Positions 1-8,176 of a stretch of DNA of 64,000 nt are shown here, one piece after another. Each line of letters starts with the position of its first letter. The first letter of the stretch is position 1. Source of the stretch: an uncultured Rhodopila sp. (GTDB lineage Bacteria > Pseudomonadota > Alphaproteobacteria > Acetobacterales > Acetobacteraceae). The notes beneath the pieces are model-generated. The model was not told the DNA's origin, did no database searches, and was given only the letters and a program-made list of their open reading frames with translations. The translations under genes were made by a program, and so were the position numbers. Location of the stretch: contig NZ_CAJATU010000110.1 of assembly GCF_903944925.1 (NCBI RefSeq), positions 62,001 to 126,000 on the forward strand, in the 5' to 3' direction.

Positions 1-365
1 CCGGAAACCAGGTCGAGCAGGGGAATGCCGCACACCACCAGCAGCGCCAGCAGCCCCATCGTCTTGAACGCCGCCGCGAGCTGACCGTCGTCCCCGGCCG
101 ATCGGCGGTAGAGATGCAGGATGAAGCCGTACCATGCCGCACCGCGTCCGATCTCCAGCCAGCCGGCCACCTGGCCGAGCGGAAACCGCCAGGAGGCGGC
201 AACGGCGGCGGCCCAGCACGCGGTACCGAGGCAGCCCATCACCAGCCATGCGCCGGTCCGGCTGAGCGGCGGCCGGGCCAGGACCAACAGCGCCAGCAGG
301 CCATAGACCAGGGCGCAGGCGCCATGCAGCGGGACGATTAGCGGAACGTCGAGGATCCTTAGCAC
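1..365 (-). CDS. prsK: XrtA/PEP-CTERM system histidine kinase PrsK, N-terminal fragment
   Basis: This is a partial gene that runs off the left edge of the window. From a GTG at 365, preceded by an AGG-type ribosome site, about 121 codons stay open. They encode alternating hydrophobic segments (PLHGACALVYGLLALLV, then LVMGCLGTACWAAAVAAS and MGLLALLVVCGIPLLDLV) separated by short Arg-rich loops. This is the pattern of the multi-spanning sensor region of PrsK, the kinase of the PrsK/PrsR pair that regulates XrtA systems. The gene starts 25 bp after the stop of the EpsB-type sugar transferase, so the two probably form an operon. The kinase domain lies outside the window; the identification rests on the membrane pattern and context, and another multi-spanning membrane protein is possible. 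Confidence 0.62.
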   Translation of the reverse strand, partial: MLRILDVPLIVPLHGACALVYGLLALLVLARPPLSRTGAWLVMGCLGTACWAAAVAASWRFPLGQVAGWLEIGRGAAWYGFILHLYRRSAGDDGQLAAAFKTMGLLALLVVCGIPLLDLVS

Positions 366-390
366 CGCCTGGCCGGACGCTGGTTCGGCA

Positions 391-1728
391 TCAGCGCGCG
401 CCGTCGCGGAACAGCACCACGCGCACCGTCGCCATCAGGATGCTCAGGTCGAGCCAGACCGAGCGGTGCTTCACGTAATAGAGGTCGTAGGCCAGTTTCT
501 CGCGCGCATCCTCGACCGATGCGCCATAGGGGAAGTTGACCTGCGCCCAGCCGGTCAGGCCCGGTTTGACATAGGTCCGCTGGTGATAGAACGGGATCGC
601 CTCGGCCAGTTGCCGGACGAAGTGCGGGCGCTCCGGCCGCGGTCCCACCAGGCTCATTTCACCGCGGATGATGTTTACCAGTTGCGGCAGTTCATCGATG
701 CGCGAGGCGCGGATGATGCGGCCGACAGGGGTGATGCGCGGGTCCTGCTCCTGCGCCCAGCGCGGATTGCCGCAGGCCTCGGCATCGGCGGTCATGCTGC
801 GGAACTTCAGCATCGTGAAGGTTTCGCCGAACCGGCCGATGCGCTTTTGCCGGTAGAACACCGGTCCCGGGCTGTCGAGCTTGATCGCCAGCGCGGCGGC
901 GCTCATCAGCGGCAGGGTCAGCAGCAGGATGACGATACCGATGACAATGTCGCAGAGCCGCTTGAGCGCCGCGGAGCCCGGGCCGCGGGCGAAGCCCTCT
1001 CCGGCGAGCAGGCCGGCGGCGGTGAGCGAGCCGAGATCGATGCGGCCGAGATAGCGGTCGTGGAATGCCGCGACGCTGTGCACCGGCAGGCCGCGCAGCT
1101 TGCAGTCGAGCATCGCCGCGGCGGTGTGCTCGTCCAAGCCGGATGCGATCACGACGCCCCAGACGCCCTGCCGGCGCAGTGCCGGCCAGGAGGCGTCGCC
1201 GCCCGGCACGGCCGCGAGCGAGAAGGTGCGTCCCCGGCGGCATTGCAAAGCGGCCTTGAATGCGGCCGCGTCATGCGTGCTGCCCAGCAGCAGGATCGGC
1301 CTGACCATGGCGTTGCGGATGATATCGAGGCCCCAGGCGACGCGGATCAGGGTCATGGTGGCGAGGCCGGCGGCGCACAGCCGGGCGGTCTGCAAGGCGC
1401 GGTCGAGGGTCAGGCTGCCGCCGAACACCAGCAGGACGGCGAAGATCAGTCCGGCGGCGAGGCAGGTCGCCGGCAGCAGGCGCCCGCGGTCGAAGCAGAC
1501 TTCCGGCTGGTACAGGCCGATGGGCAGGGCGACGACGCCGATGGCCAGCGCGAGCAGGGCGGCGGGCGCGACGGCGGCTCCGGGCAGCGCGCCGAGGCTG
1601 GCGAGCATCCAGTCCGGCGCGCCGGACAACGTCATGATGATGTAGATGACAAGGAACGACAACGCGAGCTCGACCAGGCCGAGGACGGCCATTTCGCGGG
1701 GCACGTAGTGTGCCAGTGCGCGCTGCAT
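391..1728 (-). CDS. EpsB-type sugar transferase (undecaprenyl-phosphate sugar phosphotransferase) of the PEP-CTERM system
   Basis: This 445-residue membrane enzyme is expected to start exopolysaccharide repeat units by moving a sugar phosphate onto undecaprenyl phosphate at the inner membrane. The N-terminal half carries about four hydrophobic segments and a CoA-binding-like domain. The C-terminal third is a bacterial sugar transferase domain: a hydrophobic hairpin (CDIVIGIVILLLTLPLM), then FYRQKRIG, LKFRSM, VGPRPERP and PGLTGWAQ. The ATG at 1728 is chosen because AGGACAG lies just upstream; an in-frame extension to 1875 has no ribosome site and is Arg-rich. It is divergent from the export operon and is followed 25 bp later by prsK. 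This arrangement is typical of XrtA loci. Confidence 0.9.
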   Translation of the reverse strand: MQRALAHYVPREMAVLGLVELALSFLVIYIIMTLSGAPDWMLASLGALPGAAVAPAALLALAIGVVALPIGLYQPEVCFDRGRLLPATCLAAGLIFAVLLVFGGSLTLDRALQTARLCAAGLATMTLIRVAWGLDIIRNAMVRPILLLGSTHDAAAFKAALQCRRGRTFSLAAVPGGDASWPALRRQGVWGVVIASGLDEHTAAAMLDCKLRGLPVHSVAAFHDRYLGRIDLGSLTAAGLLAGEGFARGPGSAALKRLCDIVIGIVILLLTLPLMSAAALAIKLDSPGPVFYRQKRIGRFGETFTMLKFRSMTADAEACGNPRWAQEQDPRITPVGRIIRASRIDELPQLVNIIRGEMSLVGPRPERPHFVRQLAEAIPFYHQRTYVKPGLTGWAQVNFPYGASVEDAREKLAYDLYYVKHRSVWLDLSILMATVRVVLFRDGAR

Positions 1729-2062
1729 CAAAGCTGTCCTTTCAACCCGCCCGTTCGGTTTTTTTAGACTCGACGCAGCGTCCCGGCGCGGCGGGCTCTG
1801 TCGATCTGGTGCAATCCGCTGCCGGCCCCAAGCGATAACCGACAGGAACGTTACATATTCCAGCATGCCGGTCAACGGAATTTCGAATTAATCATTTATG
1901 TTTCATAATATTGACAATGAAATTATTGTCTCATATTTCGTAACTCAGTACATATTTTAAGACGCGGCGGCGCCCGGTTTTCAGCGGGCGTCCCAATTTG
2001 CAGCACAAGACAACCATTTTCAAACACCGCGGGAAAAGCAACAATTTCCTGTAACGTCCGCG
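1729..2062. other. AT-rich divergent intergenic region
   Basis: This gene-free stretch separates the sugar transferase (minus) from the export operon (plus). Its middle (about 1880-2060) is clearly richer in A and T than its surroundings, as expected of a regulatory region. A sigma-54 site would be expected here from the known PrsK/PrsR logic, but I did not find one with correct GG-N10-GC spacing. No convincing small ORF is visible. Confidence 0.5.
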
Positions 2063-2091
2063 TTGAAACGCCGCAAACACGGTGTTATAGG
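2063..2091 (+). promoter_or_regulatory. Candidate sigma-70 promoter for the tRNA-like gene and exopolysaccharide operon
   Basis: TTGAAA at 2063-2068 and TATAGG at 2086-2091 are separated by exactly 17 bp. The predicted start near 2098 is about 64 nt upstream of the tRNA-like gene and about 230 nt upstream of the export lipoprotein. Assignment is by consensus only. Confidence 0.45.
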
Positions 2092-2161
2092 CACCATCAC
2101 GAAGGGGAGAGGTTATACGGATCGGTATTATCTTTCTCGCGTATCCGGACCGGGGAACAGC

Positions 2162-2235
2162 AGGCGTGTAGCTCATTGGCAGAGCGCTGCCTCAACTCGG
2201 CAGAAGAGGGGGTTCGATTCCTTCCGCGCCTACCA
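2162..2235 (+). tRNA. tRNA-Val-like gene with a non-canonical anticodon loop
   Basis: A complete 74-nt cloverleaf with encoded CCA can be drawn by hand. The acceptor stem AGGCGTG/CGCGCCT has seven pairs with one G-U. The D stem is GCTC/GAGC with loop ATTGGCA, the anticodon stem is CTGCC/GGCAG, and the T arm is GGGGG-TTCGATT-CCTTC with two G-U pairs. T8, A14, G18-G19, A21 and the TTCRA T loop are canonical. The acceptor and discriminator resemble tRNA-Val(GAC). The anticodon loop is TCAACTC: position 33 is C instead of the near-invariant U, and the formal anticodon is AAC. It sits in the leader of the exopolysaccharide operon. It may be a decayed tRNA-Val, a specialised tRNA or a tRNA-like leader structure. 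Confidence 0.6.
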
Positions 2236-2328
2236 GCGTGCCGGGTCCCGCAGTCCGTGCCCGTTTCATGCCTGTCCGATGCGCCGGTGCTCGCCGGCGT
2301 ACCCAAGGGCCCTATTCCAGAGGTTGAC

Positions 2329-3069
2329 GTGATTCAAAAACGGCCCGAACAGAACGGAAAACATGTCGCCTCGCGGACTGCACGCCCGACCGGCGCGGCG
2401 GCCGGGACGACGCGGGCGCGGCGCGGCAGCGTCGCCGCCATCCGCCTCGTTGCCGCAATCCCGTTGCTGCTGGCCGCCGCCGGGTGCGGCACGGGCGGCC
2501 TGCCCAAGCCGGCGTCCGCGCCGAAACCTGCCGACGGCACCGCTGTCACTGTCGCCTCGGAAGACTATATCATCGGCTCCGGCGACTCCCTGAGCGTCTT
2601 CGTCTACCGCAACCCCGATCTCAGCGAAGCCGGCGTCGCGGTGCGGCCGGACGGGCGGATCTCCACCCCGCTGATCGAGGACATCGTCGCCGCCGGCAAA
2701 ACCCCGACCCAGCTCGCCCGCGAGATCGAGCAGAAGCTCGCCAAATACGTCCAGGACCCCAACGTCACCGTCATCGTCCGCAACTTCATCGGCCCGTCCG
2801 ATCGCCAGGTGCGGGTCATCGGCGAGGCGGCGGAACCGGTGGCGATCCCGTATCGCGATCACATGACGCTGCTGGATGTCATGATTGCGACCAAGGGTTT
2901 GACCAAATACGCGTCCGGCAACCGCGCCATGATCGTCCGGCTCGAACCGGAGGGCAAGCAGCAGACCATCAAGGTGCGCCTCTCCGACCTCATCAAGGAC
3001 GGCGATATCAGCCAGAATGTCGAAATGAAGCCGGGTGATACGCTCATCATCCCGCAATCCTGGTTCTGA
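2329..3069 (+). CDS. Polysaccharide export lipoprotein (Wza family, XrtA-associated)
   Basis: This 246-residue protein is predicted to be the outer-membrane export component of the exopolysaccharide system. After a basic N-terminus and the hydrophobic stretch IRLVAAIPLLLAAAGC comes a lipobox-like Cys (LAAAGC), suggesting a lipoprotein. The polysaccharide export domain starts at DYIIGSGDSLSVFVYRNPDL, and a SLBB-like segment follows (RVIGEAAEPVAIPYRDHM, LLDVMIATKGL). GTG 2329 is preferred because CAGAGG lies 5 bp upstream; longer in-frame starts would run back into the tRNA-like gene. The chain-length gene starts 12 bp downstream, so they are cotranscribed. Confidence 0.9.
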   Translation: MIQKRPEQNGKHVASRTARPTGAAAGTTRARRGSVAAIRLVAAIPLLLAAAGCGTGGLPKPASAPKPADGTAVTVASEDYIIGSGDSLSVFVYRNPDLSEAGVAVRPDGRISTPLIEDIVAAGKTPTQLAREIEQKLAKYVQDPNVTVIVRNFIGPSDRQVRVIGEAAEPVAIPYRDHMTLLDVMIATKGLTKYASGNRAMIVRLEPEGKQQTIKVRLSDLIKDGDISQNVEMKPGDTLIIPQSWF

Positions 3070-3081
3070 GGAGCGATCGGC

Positions 3082-4650
3082 ATGGACGCCATCCGTCTCC
3101 TCATCGCGCAATACCTGCGCGCCGCCTGGCGCCGCCGCTGGCTGGGCGTGATCGTCGCCTGGCTGGTCTGCGGTCTCGGCTGGGTCGGGGTCTATTCCAT
3201 TTCCAACCAGTTCGAGTCCAGCGCCCGCCTGTACGTCGATGCCGACGCCGTGCTGACCCCGCTGCTGCGCGGCATTGCCGCCGACTCGGCACCGACGACG
3301 CAGCTCGAAATCATCCAGCGAACCCTGCTCAGCCGGCCCAACCTGGAAAAGCTCATCTCGAAAACCGACCTCGACCTGACCCTGAACGGGCCATCGGACC
3401 GCGAGCGCCTGCTCGGCCGCCTGGCCACCGACATCAAGGTCAATCCGCAGACCAAGAACCTGTTCACCATCACCTATCGCGACCAGAGCGCCAAGCTGGC
3501 GCACGACGTGGTCCAGACCTTGCTCACCATCTTCGTCGAAAGCGCGACCGGCGGCTCGCGCACCGAAATGGAGAACGCCCGCCGCTTCCTGGAGCGGCAG
3601 ATCCAGTCGTACGAGCAGCAGCTTCGCGCGGCGGAAAAGCGCCGTGCCGATTTCCGCAGCCGCTACATCGAGGTGCTGCCCAACAGCGACACGCCCAACG
3701 TGCCGGCGCTGGAAACCGCGCGCGGCGCGGCGCAGCAGGCGGAGGGCAAGTTGCAGGATGCGACGGTCGCCCGCGACGCGCTGAAGCAGGAGGTCAACAC
3801 GACGCCTCCGATGCTGGTGACCGAAAGCGGCGGTTCAGCCACGTCGGTCAATGGCCAGCCGGTCAAGACCAGGTTGCAGCAGGCCGAGGATGAGCTTCGC
3901 ATGCTCCTGCTGCGGGACACCGATGCGCATCCCGACGTCATCGCACAGCGCAAGATGATCGAATCGTTGCGCAAATCGCCGGACGAAGCACCGGCCGACC
4001 CCGCCGGCAAGGCCGCACCGGGCGGCCACGACGCGTCTCCGGGGACGGTCAGGCATTCAGTGCCGAACCCGATTTACGAGCAGCTCAAGGTCAAGCTGAT
4101 CGAAGCCGAATCGAATGTTACTACATTGCAACGACAGCGCGACGAAGCCGTAAGCTACCGCGAGCGGCTGGAGAAAGTGCAACACGACCAGCCCGGCCTG
4201 ATCGCCGAGTACCAGAACATGGACCGCGACTATACCGTTCTGCGCCGGAACTATGAGGACCTGCTGGGGCGCCTGCAGTCGGCCAACATCGCCCAGGCCG
4301 CCGACACCCAGGCGGACAAAGTCAAGCTGCAGGTCATCGATCCGCCGGAAATCCCCCGCCTGCCGGTGGCACCCAACCGCCTGATGCTGGTCAGCGTCGT
4401 GCTGCTGGGCGGCCTGCTGGCCGGCGTCGGCGTCACCGTGCTCATCGGCCAGCTCGACCGGTCATTCTCCACCGTCGATGAGCTGCGCGCGCTCGGCCTG
4501 CCGGTGCTCGGCGGCATCTCGATCCTCGGCCTCGTGCCGCTGCGCCTGCGGATGATGTCGGCGCTGCGGTTCGGTGCGGCGGTTGCCGTGCTGGTCGGCA
4601 TTTACGGCGGTCTCATGGTTCACCTTCTGCGCTCGGCGGCGCTGATCTAG
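3082..4650 (+). CDS. Polysaccharide chain-length determinant (Wzz/GNVR family, PEP-CTERM subfamily)
   Basis: This 522-residue inner-membrane copolymerase is expected to set polymer length and to work with the tyrosine autokinase two genes on. TM1 lies near residues 21-38 (LGVIVAWLVCGLGWVGVY). A long periplasmic part rich in heptads follows (about 160-300 and 340-410, for example YEQQLRAAEKRRADFR). TM2 is near 433-455 (RLMLVSVVLLGGLLAGVGV). A further hydrophobic segment ends the protein (FGAAVAVLVGIYGGLM). There is no kinase domain. GAGGAGCG precedes the ATG at a suitable distance. Confidence 0.9.
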   Translation: MDAIRLLIAQYLRAAWRRRWLGVIVAWLVCGLGWVGVYSISNQFESSARLYVDADAVLTPLLRGIAADSAPTTQLEIIQRTLLSRPNLEKLISKTDLDLTLNGPSDRERLLGRLATDIKVNPQTKNLFTITYRDQSAKLAHDVVQTLLTIFVESATGGSRTEMENARRFLERQIQSYEQQLRAAEKRRADFRSRYIEVLPNSDTPNVPALETARGAAQQAEGKLQDATVARDALKQEVNTTPPMLVTESGGSATSVNGQPVKTRLQQAEDELRMLLLRDTDAHPDVIAQRKMIESLRKSPDEAPADPAGKAAPGGHDASPGTVRHSVPNPIYEQLKVKLIEAESNVTTLQRQRDEAVSYRERLEKVQHDQPGLIAEYQNMDRDYTVLRRNYEDLLGRLQSANIAQAADTQADKVKLQVIDPPEIPRLPVAPNRLMLVSVVLLGGLLAGVGVTVLIGQLDRSFSTVDELRALGLPVLGGISILGLVPLRLRMMSALRFGAAVAVLVGIYGGLMVHLLRSAALI

Positions 4651-4750
4651 TGGCCGGTGTTTTCATTCCGCCGGCAGCCCCCCGGGCGCATGGCGATCGC
4701 ATTCCCGGGCGCGGCGTCGCCGATATCAAGGACAGGAAGGGTGGCGGCGC

Positions 4751-5920
4751 ATGCTGATACCGAAGGCATCCCATCTGGTCGAACGGGTCGCCGAACGCCT
4801 GCTGCGCTCCGGCGCACTTGACGACACCGCGGCGCAGCTCATGCAGCCGGGCGGTGCCGCCTTGCAGGCCGAGGCGACGCCGGTTCCAACCGAAACCGCA
4901 TCGGTCCCGGACGCCGCGGGGCAACCGTCCAGACGATCCACCTTGTTCGCGCCGCCGCCGCGGCCAGAACAGAGTGCCGGCCCTTCCGCGGATCCCGCCG
5001 GCTCCCTGCCGCCGCCGGCGGCCGCATTCCCCCGCCCCGGAGCCTTGCCGGCGCCGGGCATCCTCGGCCGGGCAGCGGCGCCGGCGCAGTTTGCCGGGCA
5101 GCCCGACCCCCGGGCGGCACCGCTCGACCGGTCCGCAGCCGCCTCCGGCATGCAGCGCGGCGCCGTATCCGAACCGTCGTCCGGCCTGCTGCAAGGACCG
5201 CAGTCGATCGACGCGATGTCGCTGGAACGCGCCGGGATGGTCGACTGGTCGCGCACCCGCACCCGCATTTCGGAAGAATTCCGCCTTGTGCAGCGGCAAA
5301 TTCTGCGCTCCGCCTTCGGACCGGGCGCCGAACCCGGGTTTTCCAACCTCCTGATGGTCACCAGCGCCCGTCCCGGTGAGGGCAAGAGCTTCATGTCGAC
5401 CAACCTGTCGGGCAGCATCGCGCGGCAGGGCGACCATCACGTGCTGCTGGTCGATGCCGACTCGAAGCGCGATTCGATCTGCTACAGCCTCGGGCTGGCG
5501 CAGGCGCGCGGCCTGCTCGATCTCGCCGCCAATCCCAAGCTCGATCCGGCCCCCTTGATCGTCAAGACGCCGATCGAGCGGCTGTCGATCCTGCCGGTCG
5601 GGCGCGAGCGCGAGCGCAGCGCGGAACTGTTCTCCACCAAAGAAATGACCCGCCTGATCCAGAGCCTCGGCCGCCGCTACGCCGATCGGCTGCTGGTGCT
5701 GGACGCGCCGCCGTGCCTGTCCACCAGCGATCCGGCGGTGCTGGCGCAGGTGGTCGGGCAGATCCTGTTCGTGGTGGAGGCGGACCGCACCCAGCGCGAC
5801 GAGATCGAGGCCTCGCTCGACCTGATCCAGGCCTGCCCGACCATCACATTGGTTCTGAACAAGCAGCAAATATCATCCCGCTACACGTTCGGTGCGTACT
5901 CTTCGTACTACTCGTCGTAG
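4751..5920 (+). CDS. XrtA-associated tyrosine autokinase (CpsD/CapB family)
   Basis: This 389-residue cytoplasmic BY-kinase is predicted to autophosphorylate on C-terminal tyrosines and drive cycles of polysaccharide synthesis with the Wzz-type protein. Residues 1-160 are a Pro/Ala-rich linker of low complexity. The kinase follows: Walker A at 206-213 (ARPGEGKS), Walker A' in VLLVDADS and Walker B in LLVLDAPP. The C-terminus is a short tyrosine cluster (YTFGAYSSYYSS), the expected phosphorylation tail. It lies between the chain-length gene and an outer-membrane protein gene, as in other XrtA loci. AGGAAGG lies about 9 bp before the ATG. Confidence 0.9.
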   Translation: MLIPKASHLVERVAERLLRSGALDDTAAQLMQPGGAALQAEATPVPTETASVPDAAGQPSRRSTLFAPPPRPEQSAGPSADPAGSLPPPAAAFPRPGALPAPGILGRAAAPAQFAGQPDPRAAPLDRSAAASGMQRGAVSEPSSGLLQGPQSIDAMSLERAGMVDWSRTRTRISEEFRLVQRQILRSAFGPGAEPGFSNLLMVTSARPGEGKSFMSTNLSGSIARQGDHHVLLVDADSKRDSICYSLGLAQARGLLDLAANPKLDPAPLIVKTPIERLSILPVGRERERSAELFSTKEMTRLIQSLGRRYADRLLVLDAPPCLSTSDPAVLAQVVGQILFVVEADRTQRDEIEASLDLIQACPTITLVLNKQQISSRYTFGAYSSYYSS

Positions 5921-5941
5921 CCGGCAGCCAAACACAGTATC

Positions 5942-8167
5942 ATGGTAAACCAGGCAATGATTGCTATCGGATCGCCGCGTCCCGTCAAAGGCGGCTGGCC
6001 AGGGAATCGCAATCATAGCGCTGCGCTTCCGGTATCTCCGGGCATGCGGCAGCGCGCCCTCTCCGCCATGCAGGATGCCGAGGCGATGACCCGATCGCCG
6101 GGTGTCCGGCAACGCGGCCTTGCGGTCGCGGCGGCCAACGGGGCAATGACCGGATCGCCGGGCCAGCGGCAGCGCGGCCTCGCCGTCATGCCGACAGGTG
6201 TGCATAGGCGCGGATCGACGGACGCGCAGCCGCGCGGCCTGGCGGTCATCGCCGGCGGAGGACTGGCCTGTACGCCTTGCAGCGCCAGCCTGCTGGCGGA
6301 ATTCGATCCCGCGCGGCTGCGCATCGGGATAGCGGCCGGCGGGCTGGATGGCGCGGCATCGGCATGGCTGCCGGCCCCGGGGCCGGGGGCGCCGGGCGAC
6401 CCGGCGTCTGCGGACACATTGGCCTGCCGGAGGTATCTGAGCATCGCTGTCGGGCTATCGCTCGGCTCACTGTTCCTGACGCTGCCCACCGGCGGCGCCC
6501 GCGCTTTCCCGCTGATCGATCCATCGAACGCGGATCAGGTGCCGCAGGGAACCGAACTCGCCGCGCCGGATGCGCAGGATCTGAAGCATCAGTTGCAGCT
6601 TTCCAACAGCCTGGCGGCGCCGGCTGGCGGCGGCTGGAACATCGTTCCGCGCCTCGACTTCCAGGAAATGTTTACGGACAACGTGCAGCAGGTGAACCAG
6701 CCGCGCGAATGGGACCTGGCCACCTATCTGTCGCCCGCCGTTCACATCGCCGGCGATACGCCGCGGCTGCAACTGACGTTCGACTATGCGCCGGCGCTGT
6801 CGCTGTACGCACGCACCACATCGATGAACGCGTTGACGCAGCAGATGAATGGCGTCGGCCTGGTCACGGTCGTGCCCGATCTCGCCTTCATCGACGTGCG
6901 CGTCCTGGCTGGCGTGCACAATCTGTACGGTGGTGTCGGGGGTCTGGGGACTCTCGGCGCCTCCAGCACCGGGGTCGGCTCGATGCAGGCGAGCGTGCCC
7001 AGCCTGGCCGGGAACAGCCTCGGACTAAGCCGCGCGGATCAGGTGCAGACCAACAGTTTCGGCATTTCGCCGTATCTGTTGCGGCAGTTCGGCGACTGGG
7101 GAACCGGCAAGCTCGGCTATTCCTTCAACGCCACCGCGTCGGACCAGTTGACCGGGTTCGCTGCGTCGCCGTTCCTCAGCGGTAACGGCGCCAACAGCCA
7201 GACGCTGCTGTCCAACGAGCAGATCGCGCATTTTGCCACCGGCGACTTCCTCGAGCCGGTGGAAAACAGCTTCGACGTCGATCTGATGCAGAACCAGACG
7301 ACCTCGGGGGCCAATTATGGCTACGGCGCCACCGGGGTGCCTGCGGCGAACCAGTCCTATACGTCCACGCGTGATTTTATTACCGATAAGGTCACCTGGC
7401 AGATCAACCGCGCGGTCGCGGTGTTCGGTTCGGGCGGCCACGAAAATATCGTCTATAGCGAGCCTGGCGGTCTGAACATCAACGACATGACCTGGAGCCT
7501 GGGCACCACGTTGACGCCCGATCCGGATACATTCCTGACCATCAGTTATGGTCACCAGAACGGTTACGGCTCGCTGAACGTCAACGGGCGCTACCAGATC
7601 ACCGGGCGCACCACGCTGACGGTGTCATACGGATCGACCACGGGAACCCAGCTTGAAAATCTGCAGAGCCAGATCAACCTGGCGACGGCAAGCGGCAACG
7701 GATCGTTGATCAACGGCCAGAATGGCGGTCAGTTGTTCGCCGGCACGAATGCGCTACCGGTGCAGAACGGCGTCTTTCGCTACGATACCTTGACCGCGGG
7801 CCTGCAGACGATCCTCGACCGCGACACCATCGCGATCAACCTGCTCGACACGCACCAGACCCGCGCCGGCAGCGGGTCGTCGTCATCGAACGGGACGGTC
7901 CTCAGCTTGTCCGGCTACTGGCAGCACCAGTTACGGGACGCCTTCACCCTCAGCGCCGCGGGGTCGTATTCGATCCAGAACGGCGTCGCGGGCGCCGGCG
8001 GCCCCGGCAACAGCAACTCGGAGGCGGTCAGCGTCGGGCTGCAATATCAGTTTTCCGAGACGGTCAGCACCAGTTTGCGCTATTCGTTCTTCGCGCGCCA
8101 GGCGCAGGTAACCGCCTACACATTCTACGAGAATATGCTGATCCTCGGCGTCTCAAAGTCTTTCTGA
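5942..8167 (+). CDS. PEP-CTERM system-associated outer-membrane beta-barrel protein with a repeat-bearing N-terminal extension
   Basis: The C-terminal ~560 residues form a secreted beta-barrel-like protein. A signal peptide-like segment (RRYLSIAVGLSLGSLFL) is followed by FPLIDPS, a conserved-looking WNIVPRLDFQEMFTDNV and many amphipathic strands, ending in an aromatic residue (SKSF). This fits the TIGR03016-type family found between the autokinase and the ATPase of XrtA loci. It probably helps move polysaccharide across the outer membrane. The first ~160 codons are odd: they lie before the signal peptide and contain four 20-codon repeats built on SPGxRQRGLAV. A TTG at 6419 would give a normal 582-residue precursor, so the true start is uncertain. 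Confidence 0.8.
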   Translation: MVNQAMIAIGSPRPVKGGWPGNRNHSAALPVSPGMRQRALSAMQDAEAMTRSPGVRQRGLAVAAANGAMTGSPGQRQRGLAVMPTGVHRRGSTDAQPRGLAVIAGGGLACTPCSASLLAEFDPARLRIGIAAGGLDGAASAWLPAPGPGAPGDPASADTLACRRYLSIAVGLSLGSLFLTLPTGGARAFPLIDPSNADQVPQGTELAAPDAQDLKHQLQLSNSLAAPAGGGWNIVPRLDFQEMFTDNVQQVNQPREWDLATYLSPAVHIAGDTPRLQLTFDYAPALSLYARTTSMNALTQQMNGVGLVTVVPDLAFIDVRVLAGVHNLYGGVGGLGTLGASSTGVGSMQASVPSLAGNSLGLSRADQVQTNSFGISPYLLRQFGDWGTGKLGYSFNATASDQLTGFAASPFLSGNGANSQTLLSNEQIAHFATGDFLEPVENSFDVDLMQNQTTSGANYGYGATGVPAANQSYTSTRDFITDKVTWQINRAVAVFGSGGHENIVYSEPGGLNINDMTWSLGTTLTPDPDTFLTISYGHQNGYGSLNVNGRYQITGRTTLTVSYGSTTGTQLENLQSQINLATASGNGSLINGQNGGQLFAGTNALPVQNGVFRYDTLTAGLQTILDRDTIAINLLDTHQTRAGSGSSSSNGTVLSLSGYWQHQLRDAFTLSAAGSYSIQNGVAGAGGPGNSNSEAVSVGLQYQFSETVSTSLRYSFFARQAQVTAYTFYENMLILGVSKSF
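6011..6250 (+). repeat. Four tandem 60-bp repeats inside the 5' end of the outer-membrane protein ORF
   Basis: Four consecutive units of exactly 60 bp carry a shared core (CGGATCGCCGGG, then CGGCAGCGCGGCCT). Anchor positions are 6031, 6091, 6151 and 6211. The period equals 20 codons, so the reading frame is kept. Units two and three are the most alike; the outer units have diverged. The segment precedes the predicted signal peptide. Confidence 0.75.
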
Positions 8168-8176
8168 CGGGTTACA

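Noticed and set aside
1799-1830. Sigma-54 site upstream of the EpsB-type gene (GGCAGC...TTGC on the minus strand)
   Set aside because: The GG to GC spacing is 9 bp instead of 10 and the upstream box is poor, so I do not call it despite expected PrsR control.
2176-2328. Longer start for the export lipoprotein at 2176
   Set aside because: It begins inside the tRNA-like gene, lacks a ribosome site and places ~50 non-hydrophobic residues before the signal peptide; GTG 2329 is better.
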